Assembly (NCBI GenBank): GCA_022606425.2
Contig: JAHDVF020000754.1
Location: 372,001-436,000 of the forward strand
Length of the DNA: 64,000 bases
Direction: 5' to 3'
DNA from: Lepidostoma basale
Taxonomy: Eukaryota; Arthropoda; Insecta; Trichoptera; Lepidostomatidae
Shown here: positions 24,601 to 35,807 of the stretch, in pieces
Position numbering within the stretch: the first letter of the stretch is position 1
Layout of the letters: every line of letters starts with the position of its first letter
Translations under genes and position numbers: made by a program
Notes under the pieces: model-generated
Database searches by the model: none
What the model was told of the DNA's origin: nothing
Seen by the model: the letters and a program-made list of their open reading frames with translations, nothing else

Positions 24601-26826
24601 TTATTTTTTTTCAAAGTAATGCCAATGTGAGATATAATGAAATCATTTGTTTTATCGCTCCTTAAAATGTCGACTTTCACGGTAAATAAGAAGAATTTGT
24701 GGGAAGTTCTGCTGTTCTGTTTTAATTAGAAGAAGAATGCAACTGAGATGCATAAAATGCTTGTGAAAGTTTATGGTAATCATGCCCTATCGGATAAATC
24801 ATGCAGAGAATGGTATAGACGCTTCAAAGCTGGTGATTTTAGTGTTAACGGCAAAAATCGCCCTGGAAGACTGAAAAATGATTGACAGGCACTGTCTGAA
24901 AAATGACCGGAATGGGGCAACAGGCACAGCAAGCTGATTCTTCAACACAACAATGTCGATCTCACATTGCGATCGCGGTAAAAAACTACATAAAAAATAT
25001 TGGGTTGGGAGATTATACCGCACCCGTCTTATTCACTAAATGTGGCACCATCAGACTACCATTTGTTCAGATCCATGACGCATGCCTTAGAAGAGCAGCA
25101 CTTCCATTCATATGCAGATGTCGAGAATTGGGTCGATGGACCTCAAAAGACCAGGCGTTTTTTCGATGATGGATGGGCTATATTTTGATTGATGTGTTTT
25201 TTTATTTTACCTTTCAAATAAAAGCGATTTTCATACAAAAAACCAACCGAACTTTCCAAAACCTCCAATATGTATTTTACGATTTTTTTTTTAGAATGCA
25301 ATGAAAGCCTCGAGCAACCCAAAATTTTATCATGAATTGATTGTTCTGGGAAATGATACACTTGATGTTTTGAGAGACAAAATTTTGTGCTCCAATGATC
25401 TCATGTCTAATGTTGACATCAGCGAGAATCCAGAGTCTGAGAGAAGAGTCGTAGTTAAGGTACTGTTTTGTGATATTCACAATTCTTATTGTATTGTTTG
25501 CATAATTAAAAAATTTTCATTAAAATTTTCAATTCAACAAAAAATCCATTTGCTAATATATTAATTATATAAAATTTGACCATGTGATAATTATGAATTG
25601 AAATTAATTTGTAAATCCTGATTTCAACTGGGTTGTTTATGAATATTCCTTCATGATAACATTCAATTGATCATTATTAATCAATTTATTGGTGTTTCAT
25701 CATCATCAAGGTTAGAATCTATCAAAATTATTATCACTTTCATAAGCACGATATGTGTATTCTCAAGTTAATATTTTATTTTGCAGGATAATTTCAAATC
25801 TGGCTTTTTATTTATTGATGGCACATTCTATAATGACTTCCGCGATCCCAGCTCTAAAGACTATAGTGAGTGCATTTTAGAGTGGGCCAAAACCAAACCC
25901 GGAATTGGCCCCTTTAATACAGCCAGAATGGAGGATACAAAATTTAACCAATTAAGAATTCAATTAGGTTGTCCACAGGTACCATTATTACCATTATTCA
26001 TATGACCTTTGTTGAAATACAAAATGATTTATTTTTTCATTTTATTTGTCGAAATATAAGTGAAAAATATAATTACAAATGTAGATTTACTAAATGAAAT
26101 AAATGAAAACATAAAACTCTTTTAGTTGTAAAGTTTTCTGTTCTTAGACCCAAAACATAATTTCATTTGTATCTAGGTTTTATTGTTATACCCAAAACAT
26201 TCAATTTGTACGTAGGTTTTATTGTTCAGGATACTTTTTACACCGTTCAATAGAGCAAGCATGAGATAAATATGTGCACATGTTAATTCTCTAGCAAGAG
26301 GAAACATGTCATTACCTTAAATATAATAAAACTTAAGCTAAAGTGGTTAAACATACATTACCCACCACACATATATAACTACCCTGAAGATGGAGACTGC
26401 AATGATCTTCGAAATGTCAGTTGAGAGAGACAAGTTACACGGATATATCGAAGATCTCAAATAACATGAACAATTATGCAATTATTTAAAGGATAAAAGT
26501 ATTAATTATTTTGGTTTCAGGTGTACCAACATATAGGTAACTGTGAACACCTGTTTATATTCTCGGACATGGAGGTGCTTCAGCCGTCTGACGACTGCCA
26601 CAGCTCCAGCTACCCCATATACAAGGCGGTGTCGATGCGTCACGCGCGCTACTGCACCATGTGTGGCAACTTTGTGGCCAAATGGAAGGTGGAGGAGAAT
26701 GAGCGCGTCCCATTTGATCCCGCTTACTTCTGCGATGGTTGCTTTTTTAGCTACAACTATGTGAATGGGAAAAAAGTAGGACATTTTAAAGCTTTTCCGT
26801 ATTACGATTCTGTTGTCGCAATGTGA
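21693..26826 (+). CDS. SNAPC3: snRNA-activating protein complex subunit 3 (SNAP50)
   Basis: A subunit of SNAPc/PBP, which binds the proximal sequence element of snRNA gene promoters for Pol II and Pol III. Exons are 21693-21889, 22213-22417, 24434-24517, 25295-25459, 25787-25978 and 26521-26826, giving about 382 residues (human: 411). Conserved blocks include GFLFIDGTFYNDFRDPSSKD, PFNTARMEDTKFNQLRIQLG and GNCEHLFIFSDMEVL. The C-terminal zinc-binding region has Cys326-x2-Cys329 and Cys352-x2-Cys355, with His285, Cys289 and His291 upstream. It ends GHFKAFPYYDSVVAM. Exons 2-6 have good splice sites. The exon 1 donor (GTTCGT at 21890) is weak. A phase-compatible alternative is a donor after 21893 joined to an acceptor before 22223. 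Introns 2 and 3 each contain a mariner relic. AATAAA occurs at 26843. Confidence 0.92.
22584..23441 (-). mobile_element. mariner relic in SNAPC3 intron 2
   Basis: Inverted ends TTGGGTGTTTTAGAAAGTTC (22584) and, from 23441 on the other strand, TTAGGTGTTTCGGAAAGTTC, with a TA at 22582. Minus-strand frames give the transposase N-terminus (MSTFVVNKKYLREDLLFCFN from 23306) and the C-terminus (KMGKVVAYDGQYFD near 22700). Much of the catalytic middle is deleted or scrambled. It is a non-autonomous copy of about 858 bp, in the opposite orientation to the related copy in the next intron. Confidence 0.85.
23462..23660. repeat. long inverted repeat with hammerhead-like arms
   Basis: Two arms of roughly 85-95 nt mirror each other around a loop near 23548-23565. 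Each arm contains GCC-CTCACAA-GGC followed by GAAACAAATTTG in its own orientation. The CTGANGA box is eroded to TTGAGAA. A diverged relative is at 51705-51895. It lies in SNAPC3 intron 2. Confidence 0.8.
23937..23962. repeat. TA microsatellite
   Basis: About twelve TA units in SNAPC3 intron 2. Confidence 0.85.
24640..25268 (+). mobile_element. mariner relic in SNAPC3 intron 3
   Basis: Plus-strand copy of the same family as 22584-23441. The transposase start (ATGTCGACTTTCACGG at about 24668) and the segment HALSDKSCREWYRRFKAGDF are readable. The C-terminal PSDYHLFRSMTHALEEQHF is near 25060. The middle with two catalytic boxes is deleted. The right end, complement TTGGAGGTTTTGGAAAGTTC, ends at 25268 with a TA at 25269-25270. 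The left inverted end is missing. Confidence 0.85.
26284..26326 (+). repeat. eroded hammerhead-family repeat piece
   Basis: GAGGAAACATGTCATTACC followed by a TATAATAAAAC stretch matches the flank of the copy at 29096-29160. The ribozyme core is not preserved. Confidence 0.4.
26380..26420 (+). ncRNA. hammerhead-ribozyme-like motif (degenerate)
   Basis: CTGAAGA at 26384-26390, a stem II of GGAGA/TCTTC, and GAAA at 26411-26414. The box after GAAA reads TGTC rather than CATGTC, and stem I is weak, so it is probably inactive. It lies in SNAPC3 intron 5. Confidence 0.45.
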
Positions 26827-27044
26827 GATCTTTACCATTCCAAATAAATCATATCACAATAGTTCAGTTATTGTTTCTAATGATTCAAATAATATTGTAG
26901 GGATAATCATGAATTCAGTATACTTTAACTCAATTTATTATGTGACATTTTTAGAAATAAATTTAATACTTTTTTTTTATTTACTATTTTGGGTGGAGAA
27001 TTTGTCACACTGTTAACACCACTTTATTATTATTGTTTTTTTAA

Positions 27045-27088
27045 ATTAACAATTGGTTTCGCTTCAAGTGGAGCTTCATCAGGGTAAT
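27045..27088 (-). ncRNA. hammerhead-ribozyme-like motif
   Basis: On the minus strand: stem I strand ATTACC, CTGATGA (27082-27076), stem II GCTCC/GAAGC with one mismatch, GAAA (27060-27057), then CCAATT. GTTAAT can pair back to ATTACC with one mismatch. The self-complementary box is CCAA instead of CCGG, so stem III is damaged. Same family as 54794-54924. Confidence 0.55.
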
Positions 27089-27099
27089 AAAACAAACTG

Positions 27100-27850
27100 A
27101 CTCTGTTTTGAATATTTGAAGGTTACATTTATTTCATATATTCAGTTTCCCGGGACAAAGGTGTTACTATTCGATCCTTACAAAATATGTTTATATTATG
27201 TTTATGGTAAGCTAAGTTTACAGGTGTGCCCATAAAAAAGGTATTATCTCTTGCCACTGTGGTGCAAGGTTTGGCCAACTTTGTGTTGTTTCCAGGGGCA
27301 CCGGTGTTATAGTAATACCACACTTGAAGATATCTTCCTTGCCCCCACAAAGGTACACGAATGACATAATATGAGTCTTTATTTTTGTTTCTTTAATGAT
27401 TATATTATTTAAAGGTAAATTTTCAAATTATTATAAAGGTGTATGACATGTGATGTTTTATAGTGCTTTAATAAAAGGAATGCCACAAAGTGTGTTTGTA
27501 GTATTTATTGTTTCTTGAATAATGATGTAAAACTCCATAGTAAATAATTAATATGAATGAAAACATCTCTTTTATAGAAGTTTTGATATGTTTGTATTTG
27601 CATACCTTAGTAAAACTAGTAGAAAAGAGACATTTTCATTTATATTATGTGTTTATAGTGTTTGTCATAAAATAAAAATCAAATAGTTTTTTCCCAAATC
27701 AGGTCAGGTTTTTCAGGTCCCACTTATTAATATTTCGTTTTATTAATTAAAAAAAGTTAAAATATAAAAAAGGAAGTCATTATTTAAAAAAAAAAAAATT
27801 ATAATGTAATATTTAGTCAAATATATAATATAACATAAATATTTTATATT
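27100..27850. other. AT-rich repeat-bearing spacer downstream of SNAPC3
   Basis: 27505-27640 shares AATGATGTAAAACTCCATAG-type sequence with 5815-5870, 29160-29215 and 57390-57420, so it belongs to the dispersed short-repeat class. No coding signal is seen. Confidence 0.45.
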
Positions 27851-27930
27851 ATAACCACGGTATGGTAGTTATATTTGAAGTCAACTAGTTTCGTTTGTAC
27901 CTGAGCTTCATTAGGATAATTTAAAATCTT
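27851..27930 (-). ncRNA. hammerhead-like motif, degenerate
   Basis: Minus strand: CTAATGA (27914-27908), AGCTC..AAAC, GAAA (27892-27889), CTAGTT. The flank at 27852-27875 (ATAACCACGGTATGG) is the complement of the flank at 63658-63680, making the two loci one family. The core change CTGATGA to CTAATGA should abolish activity. Confidence 0.5.
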
Positions 27931-28019
27931 TTTCATATTGCCGTTTGTCATGATAATTTACAATAAATTCGTTTGGTTATTGAAGATCTTGCGATCTGTT
28001 TATATATGATATCAAATTT

Positions 28020-28190
28020 CTTCCTGTGATGAAGACGTTCAGCTTTCTCTGCATCTCTTCGGTGTTCGTCCTGGTGGTCGATGGCCCACCGGAGTCTCGT
28101 GCATCATGCTCTTAGGAATCCTCGCTGGATCCATCCTCTTGATTTGGTCTCCAGAATCATCTTCTATGCCTACTCCATCTCACTATGTCA
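28020..28190 (-). mobile_element. LINE C-terminal fragment
   Basis: Minus-strand frames give GRRPPG-like and DQIKRMDP segments. The DNA resembles 38640-38850 (CCTGGTGGTCGA, GGTCTC..AATC). It is short and broken. Confidence 0.6.
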
Positions 28191-28245
28191 TTAATTAAAT
28201 TAAATTTATTTATAAATTTAAAATGTCTAACCATGGAGTGAGTGC

Positions 28246-28515
28246 TTCATATCGCACCGTGAGTGTAAAACCGACGTAAGTCCAAATATACACTTTGGGG
28301 ATATGGGAGTTTAAAGATTTCATATTGCTTGGAAAAACTGTTATTTTTAAATAAACCAATAATTTTCAGTTTATAGGTATATACCTATAAACCGAAAATC
28401 ATTGGTTTATTTAAAAAAAATAGTTTATCCAAGCAATATGAAACCTTTAAACTCCCATATCTCCAAAATGTATATTTGCACTTACGTCGGTTTTACACTC
28501 ACGGTGCGATATGAA
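28246..28515. repeat. 270-bp palindrome without a spacer
   Basis: The sequence from TTCATATCGCACCGTGAGTG at 28246 mirrors itself around TATAGGTAT/ATACCTATA at 28380-28381, ending at 28515. Arms are about 135 nt with few mismatches and no loop. No coding potential. Confidence 0.9.
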
Positions 28516-29089
28516 TACTTAGTTTTTAGCAACATTCAATTCTATTATAGTTCTAATATATTACACAGAGAAAGCTTTTAGCATTCCATCTTTGTTAAAA
28601 AGCAGAGGACGAGATGATGGAAAATGGCTAAGTAGAAGAAGAGAGTATTAACCGCACTACCTTTGGGTTATTTTCCGAGAAACGTGCAAAAAACAAGCAG
28701 GTTTTTTATTAATGAAATTGAATTATATACTAATTTCATTTTTTTATATTACGAAATGTTAAATACTCGGCCGCACACTACGCCTGCCCTTTGTAAAACA
28801 ATCATATTTATGAAGACTTGTGTTCAAGTTTTGATGGCACATGCGCATATCCCTAAAACTTTGTACATTTTAGGTATATTACTTTTTCTCAAGCCCGTAC
28901 GTGATACCGGATATCGTAGAATGGTACAGTCAAAGTGAACGTATCACGTACGTTCAAATAGGTAGGGTGGTTAATAAACTTTATAGAATAAAATGATGTA
29001 AAGATGAAAGTATCGATCAAAAAACTTTGAATTCTGTGTCAACAAAATTACCACAATAATAAATTTCAAAACAAGAATAATAAATTCTA

Positions 29090-29126
29090 AGATATTTGAT
29101 AATGCCTTATAAAGGCGAAACATGTC
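29090..29126 (+). ncRNA. hammerhead-like motif with intact stem II
   Basis: TTGATAA in place of CTGATGA at 29096-29102, a perfect stem II GCCTT-ATA-AAGGC (29104-29116), GAAA (29117-29120), then self-complementary CATG and TC. Stem I is weak. It probably derives from an active motif. Confidence 0.5.
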
Positions 29127-29215
29127 ATTCCCATAAATTATAATAAAACTTGTAGAACTGATGTTTGCATTCATATTTAATATGGAGTTTTACATCATTG
29201 TTCAAGAAACAATAA

Positions 29216-29834
29216 CCTTTCATTGGTTTCATTTTAGAATGAGTACTTGAGAGCACTTACATATGGCCTCACCATCTCCCAAGTATTGGGTAGGTGGCGT
29301 TTCACTTGTAGTGTCAGAGTGCCGTCCATTAGGGTTCAACGCAATTATTAGACGTTTCAATTATTAAGCATATAGAGGCGATTAGGTTTTATAGCTTTTT
29401 GAATGGGATATGCATGATTGTAGTTTCTCACAGTCAAATGGTTATTAAGATATGAAGCCGTTGATTAAATAAACATCCTGGAAATAATTTTTTTTAGTGC
29501 CAAGAAGTACGTTTCTACGACAAGAAGTTCACATTTTTATGAAACATGTGGATTGCTGGATCTTATAAAACACATTAAAAACAAATATTTTATTTATTTT
29601 AGTTTAATAAATGGTATTTTTGTGGTGCTTCTTCATAGTACAGTGTTTATAGTACAGATATTTTATGTTTATTTATAAAACTTAAAAAAAAAACTTTTTT
29701 TAAAAAAAATTTAGCTCTTTAATTAGAATGATAATTTGTAATCGAGAATATTGATTTAAAATAGATAGCATAATGTTAAATTATTATTTTTTGTGTGAAA
29801 GAAATAGAATTATTTTTTATGGATTTTTTATTAT
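29216..29834. other. AT-rich intergenic spacer
   Basis: No coding or structural signal beyond A/T runs near 29680-29710. Confidence 0.4.
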
Positions 29835-29958
29835 TAGAAAATCCATTGTTTTGGCGGAATCACTATGGTATTTCAGAATTATTAATGATTTAATTTGTAA
29901 ATTAATAAATTGTCGCCACAGCTGTTTCGCCAAATAATGTTGGCATCATCAGGTGTTA
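29835..29958 (-). ncRNA. short repeat with hammerhead-like motif
   Basis: Minus strand: CTGATGA (29952-29946), perfect stem II GCCAA-CATTAT-TTGGC, GAAA (29928-29925), self-complementary CAGCTG (29924-29919), then TG where a TH is required. The core boxes are intact but the cleavage position is G. The flank AATCCATTGTTTTGGCGGAA at 29843 recurs at 43433 and 55190, defining a family. Confidence 0.6.
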
Positions 29959-29959
29959 C

Positions 29960-30624
29960 AATAAAAATTAATAAAAATTAAATAAATAAATTGTGATATT
30001 ATAGTGTTCCAAATTAACAAGTAAATATTTTAATAGGTATAATTTATTGTTTTAAATATATATATTTTTGTTGGACCCCGATAAGTCTTAGAATAACTTT
30101 TATTTTTGTACCCATGACTCGAATGCATCAAGCCCAATTATATTTTTACGTAAGGTAGGTTTTGTAGGTTTGTAGGTACCTACACGGAGATAATAAGTAA
30201 TGACTAAAGTGCAGTATCTATTGAATCGATCACAATGAGTTGCTCACAACTCCGCTGTTTGCTGATCTGAATGGGAACCTAAACTGGGTCGGAGCGTCCT
30301 GTCCTGTGTTCTCCAGCGAAACAGTCAGGCGGCTATTCTAAAACCTACCGGGAAAGTAGGTAACCACTATTTAAATAAATGGGATTAACTAAAACGTAAA
30401 TATATTTCTCTCAGTTATGGTTGTTGAATGACGCGTGTAAAGGCGAAAGGGTTTCATTCCTGATTTCTTCATTATAAAATTATCCCAGAATTTCTGTCAC
30501 GGAACGTGAGATGGTTTAAAAAAGTTTCATATACATGTATGTGTATCACTGCGTGGTTTATTGTTTTTATGGTACTTCAAAATGGATGACATATCACACG
30601 GTGTACGTTGTGCTTTGCTTTGCA
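29960..30624. other. intergenic spacer
   Basis: Mixed composition. A patch at 30280-30340 is GC-richer. No gene or mobile element recognised. Confidence 0.35.
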
Positions 30625-31310
30625 CGTCTTCCCGTCAGCCAGCCAGCAATAATGCCAACCTTTGCTGAATAGGCTCCTCGCCTCCCGTGCCGCTGCCATA
30701 TTTACTGCCCCATTCTGCCGTGCCACCATCCTTCAGACCCACCGCCATGTCGCCGCTCCTCCGTCCTCCGCCTCTATCTCTTGCTCCTCTTATATATCGG
30801 TCCACACCCATGGCCACTCTTCCTCCACCCAGGACTAACCGCCCCATACCCAAGACCACTTTTTTAACCGTCTTCCCGTCAGCCAGCCAGCAATAATGCC
30901 AACCTTTGCTGAATAGGCTCCTCGCCTCCCGTGCCGCTGCCATATTTACTGCCCCATTCTGCCGTGCCACCATCCTTCAGACCCACCGCCATGTCGCCGC
31001 TCCTCCGTCCTCCGCCTCTATCTCTTGCTCCTCTTACCCGCTATCGCCGCCGACCCGCTACTCCAACGCCACATGCCCTACTCTGTGCCTTTCCACCATG
31101 CCTACCTCGTTCTGCATCTCAATCCCATTGATATATCGGTCCACACCCATGGCCACTCTTCCTCCACTCAGGACTAACCGCCCCATACCCAAGACCACTT
31201 TTTTTAACCGTCCCTCGATCCCCACCCAAGACCTCGGCTCCTGCCCATGGCCATCCCCGACCCCTCCGCACTCCTCCCTAACCGGGTAGTCAGGTCCAAA
31301 TGTCGGACCC
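30625..31310. repeat. GC-rich segmental tandem repeat
   Basis: A block of about 170 bp (CGTCTTCCCGTCAGCCAGCC..) occurs at 30625 and again at 30869. A second block (TATCGGTCCACACCCATGGC..) occurs near 30796 and again near 31135. The order is A-B-A-C-B. Open frames here are products of the composition. It may be a retroelement leader. Confidence 0.8.
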
Positions 31311-32990
31311 AACCCACTACATCTTCCAATAACCCCTCACGATCCAAAAATATCAAACCATAACACCATAGAAATAAATTTTAAGCATGTGACGGAGCAA
31401 TAGTCTCCGAGCTGGTATTCCCGAGAAGACAAGATCCAAGTAAAAGTGTTCATTTCTCCACTCTTAAATAAACGCGAGTCTAAGACTAACCCCGATTTTC
31501 GCATTGCTATTGGGCAAATGATTCGCTGTATGGTATATAGGTCATTCTTATTAGTAGCGACGGAAAAGCTTATTTTCACGGTACCGTGTATATTACAGTA
31601 ATTAAAAACGCGAAGGTTTTTTCAACTATTTGTCCTACAAATATATAATATATTTAAGGATATACTCTTCATGGTCGTCAAAATAATTAATAAAATACTA
31701 ACATTTACGAATAAAACGCAAGTAAGTTATTTCACAGCCAAAACGTTGACGAAGTATTAATTTGAATTGGCGGCATTATTAAGTCAAATTTATCCTCTGC
31801 ATCTCTAGTTAAATTCTAAGTAATCAACCGGGCACTCTGTAGAATTTAATAAAAAATGTCCAATAAATCATCATCTAGTCTTGTAGATGAAGTCATTAGG
31901 CGCTGTTCCTGTAAGCCGACTCTTAATTCTGTCCTTGGCTAGTCGGATGGACTGTGTGCAATGAAGGGTGATTCGCTCTTACTATTAAAATGCCCATTGC
32001 AGCCGATCCATTTGGCAAAGTGTTCTAATTTAAGATAATGGGACATTACAGAATAATTGCTCGGGTACCTTTATCTAGGAAAGGCATGGCCGACAGCGCG
32101 TGAAAATATTCCAACTATTGAATGTAGGAGCGGTGATGCACCCGATCTGTCGAAGCCTGCAGTCAAGAACATGGATGTGCCAATATCGGATACCTCGTGT
32201 TTAATAGCCCTTCTTTCTTCTCATGTGTAATTGTATCGTCCATCTGGTCGTAAATATGAGTAGGTACTGTGATATTATTTAATTCGTTTCTGTTTACTTT
32301 TAGTAGATATTAATGTTGTTAACCCCCAAATTCCATGAATCCAGATTACACGCCTTGTCACAGGGGTAGATATTTACGCAAGTTTACATGAACTATTAAA
32401 CCTTTACGCTTTCCAGTTGAAGCTAGGTCTGTTCAGAAGTTTTAAAAATGTTTTACTCTATACAAAAGAAGAACCAAATTTTTTGATTTGTATTGTATTG
32501 TATATCAGTTATAGTTCAAATGGCTTTGAGCAAACTGATAAAATCACGATTAAATTAAATATGAGAAACTTCCGCAAGGAAAATTATGTTGCTATTATTC
32601 GAGGATTCTAAGAATATTTGATGATTTAGTTTTACTCAAAATAAATAAATACCAATTCGATTAAAAATAGAATCTGATGAGATTCTTAATCGAAAGCTTT
32701 TAACTTTAACTTGACACCAATTTTAGAGGAAAAATAGTATCCACAATGTTTATTCAATAACCATACGGTATTTGTAAGGCACACGGTTTATTGAGCAAAA
32801 TCAGTATACATGAGCATTGGAGCTTTACGGTTCTTTTTTTTCACTATTTAATAGGTGGTAATAAATGTTGTCATCTTAAATTATTCAACATATCTCATTA
32901 CTATAATAATATAAAATTTGTTATTTAAAAAAATAACCTGTTCATCGAAATCACTATTGTTGGAGTCACTGTTCTTAAAACTACCAAACT
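31311..32990. other. intergenic region
   Basis: AT-rich with a GC-richer patch at about 31880-32210. I recognise no protein, RNA or repeat family in it. Confidence 0.35.
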
Positions 32991-33085
32991 AACTAACTAA
33001 CCATCACGCCGTCTCCCCAACGGAGTCGACAGAAAGAATGGGCCGCCACATTGTTATTTTCTGAAATACTCATACATCGTGTCAT
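32985..33085 (-). mobile_element. LINE 3' tip, TTAG-tail family
   Basis: On the plus strand it begins with CTAACTAACTAACCATCACG and runs into the complement of the family's 3' end (CCGTCTCCCCAACGGAGTCG). Minus-strand, 5'-truncated to about 80 bp. Confidence 0.8.
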
Positions 33086-33535
33086 GCATGTACCTAATCT
33101 TATTTTTATACCAACCATTTGTTTATAAATGTGTATAAACATACGAGTATTTATATCAGAAATGTATGTATATACATAATGAATGTTGGCGTTTTATACA
33201 GATACGTAATTATACACAATTTAGTTTTTAGAAAATGTCAAGCGATGTTGTTGAATCTATTCACGTTGCCGTGTCAATGATGATGTGACATCATGATGCA
33301 TTCTTCTCCATTAAAGTTATTTGATAGCAGTAAACAAGTGCAGCTAGTCGTATGGGAATCACGTCCGCGAAGTATTATTCCCAATTAACCAATTGAAGCG
33401 TCGTTTACCTAAAAATGCGGAATCTTATTTTTTGCAGGCAGTGGGTCGCTCGAGGACGGAGCACCGTCGCATCCGATTGTGAGGCATGCAGCAAGTATGT
33501 AATCATGTTAAGTGATCATAAATACGGAACGCTGC

Positions 33536-33541
33536 TATAAA
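33536..33541 (+). promoter_or_regulatory. candidate TATA box
   Basis: TATAAA in a GC-rich setting, about 25-30 nt before the start of a GC-rich, non-repetitive block that ends in a good donor site (GTGAGTAAAC at 33921). Confidence 0.4.
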
Positions 33542-33566
33542 ATATGAACATCGGGGCAAACCGTGG

Positions 33567-33920
33567 AGCAGAGTTACCTAACACTGGACACAGTGGATAG
33601 AGAGTTATCCCAGTTAGCAGCCCGACTGCTGTTTAGTTCGCTTCAGATTCCCGCGGCGGGCGCTTGTCTCCGGGCGCGTACCAACTACGAGTATTGTACA
33701 AATCTAACGCGGAACTTGCTCCGGCCGTTCGCAGATAAGTTTATTATCGCGCTACATCTGCACACGCCGCTTTATTCCAATTTAAAAGTTCGTTGGTTAG
33801 TTTCAGTAACGCGGTCATGAGCGGACGTTTCGGGATCTTTTTCGCCTTTTTCAAATAAGTACTGGCGGGACCTCGCGCCTTTTCCGGAGGATTTTCAGCG
33901 GAACATCTTCAGTGCAGCGC
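33567..33920 (+). other. candidate 5' leader exon
   Basis: A CpG-containing block unlike its AT-rich surroundings, preceded by a TATA box and followed by a consensus donor. The open frame 33563-33820 resembles nothing I know and is more likely untranslated. It could be the first exon of the gene whose signal-peptide exon is at 46416. The link is inference. Confidence 0.35.
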
Positions 33921-34778
33921 GTGAGTAAACTTCATACGTCTTTTCCTTCCAAATTAAAAAAATGAGCCACCGAACACAAAAGATCAGCTACAAATGATCG
34001 TATATGATCAGCTTATTACATATAAGCGTAAAACTTACACCCCATACCTTGCATAATATTACCGTTTAATCTTCGAATAATTTTTAATAACATGTATAAA
34101 ACATTAGAATTAATTATAATATTTGTGTAAACTATTTTTTCATCTAACAAGATTGCTATTCAAACCATGTGTTTAGTGGCCATTATAGTAATGAAATACT
34201 CCACATTATTTTACTGTTTTATCAGTGGTAAATAAGTCTCAAGTCTACCAACGACATATGTATCGATAGATAAAGAATGTATTTTGCTTAGAAGTTAAAT
34301 CTATTTCTTCGAATTATCATTTGACCTAGACAAAAGTTTAATGATAGACAACGACTGTTCTAATGCTTCTCGAATTTAATATACATTTGTGATGTAATCC
34401 ATTATTAAATACATTTATTATACCAATACAACAGATCAATTGAACAAATTCACTTTGTGATTAAGTCTAGAGGACGTAAGGTTTGGCTCCTGTTCGAAGA
34501 TACTTGGTATACCTAATCCTGGACCTGATCCGGTGCTTTCTTCATAATATTCTATGATTTCTGCTCACCAATATAACATATTTAAAAAATACCAAATGAA
34601 AACACAAATTAAAATTTGTTCAATACTTGAATTACAGGGAAAGAGCTTACCGCCATATTTCCTGAATTTTTTTTTTATTCTATTCAGATTGCATTTATAT
34701 ATAAATTTCTACAGTTTGTTATTGGGGCAATAAGGTATTTTACAAAATATTAGTCATTTTTATTATTATAGAGGAAAA
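33921..34778. other. AT-rich spacer, possibly a long intron
   Basis: No coding signal or recognisable repeat. Confidence 0.3.
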
Positions 34779-35580
34779 GGTGTAAATATGAGCACCCTAT
34801 TTTGTTTTTGACTTAAATCTTCTTTTGAAAAAAATATAGATTTTTTACCTCCATTAACAACTATAACAAGTTTACTAAATGGAAGAAGGCAAAACGATGA
34901 TTCATATTAATTATTTATTATGAAAACGAAGATTCACAAAAGCTTGTAAAATAGCACCTTAAAAAATGGGGTGCAAATATGGCCCCTCAGATAAAAGTTA
35001 CAAAAAATATTTTAAAACCAAATAAATTGGACCACTCTATAAGAGAGCAAATAATCGCAAATATAAAAGGTCCTTTCAGCTTCGGCGCAATCTAGTGTGC
35101 TCATATTTGGCACATAATACATTAATCTAATCCACACTTCTCGCGAGGGTCTTTAGAAAACTTTTCATCGTAAAAAAGCAAGTTGGGCCGCTCGAGTATT
35201 GATATCCAGGTCATTATCACTGTCCACAAGGGGAGGGTTGCAGGATTTTAACTGCTTTTTTAGTTCTGCATTTAAAAATGTTTCCTTCCAAGCTTTGCCT
35301 CTTGACCAACTTGCTTAGGGGTTTTAACAAGTTTTAGAAATCTTTGGAGAGTACTACGAGGTACCTACACCGAACGTTCTTACAGCACCATTCACGGATT
35401 CCTCCTTTGCTTTCAGAGTTTTCACTGATATTGAATTCACATCGTTTCTTCGTCCTCTGCATTCTACAACAGACAGAAAATACATTATTCTATCTATTAT
35501 ACAAAAATCTAAATAAAATATACTTTTCAGTTCCGCAAAAATTCTAATTTACACGAAGAACAGGTGCCCATATTTACACC
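34779..35580. mobile_element. non-autonomous DNA transposon
   Basis: Terminal inverted repeats GGTGTAAATATGAGCACC (34779-34796) and the complement of GGTGTAAATATGGGCACC (35563-35580), one mismatch in 18. Broken minus-strand frames near 35340-35150 suggest the end of a DDE transposase, but the family cannot be named with confidence. Confidence 0.75.
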
Positions 35581-35807
35581 AATCGCACTTAAGTAAGATT
35601 GCTTTTTTAACATGTGACCTGCAGGCGTGCGTGACTAAAATCATGCTTCTAAATGTTATTTAGGATTCTATTAAAAAAAAACGATTTTACGTATTTGTCA
35701 AAGGTTTGAGGTCCAGAACAAACACAAATTTGCACAATAACTGACACTGCGTCCACATTAGGTACTTGCAAGCACGATCCTGATTGCCCGTTTTTATACC
35801 TTTTCCT

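Noticed and set aside
30635..31312. Several 60-127 codon frames on both strands
   Set aside because: They overlap on opposite strands inside GC-rich duplicated blocks and resemble no protein. Long frames are expected from the composition.
33563..33820. An 85-codon open frame in the GC-rich block
   Set aside because: No family resemblance, no membrane or signal features, and the block ends in a donor site. A leader exon is more likely.
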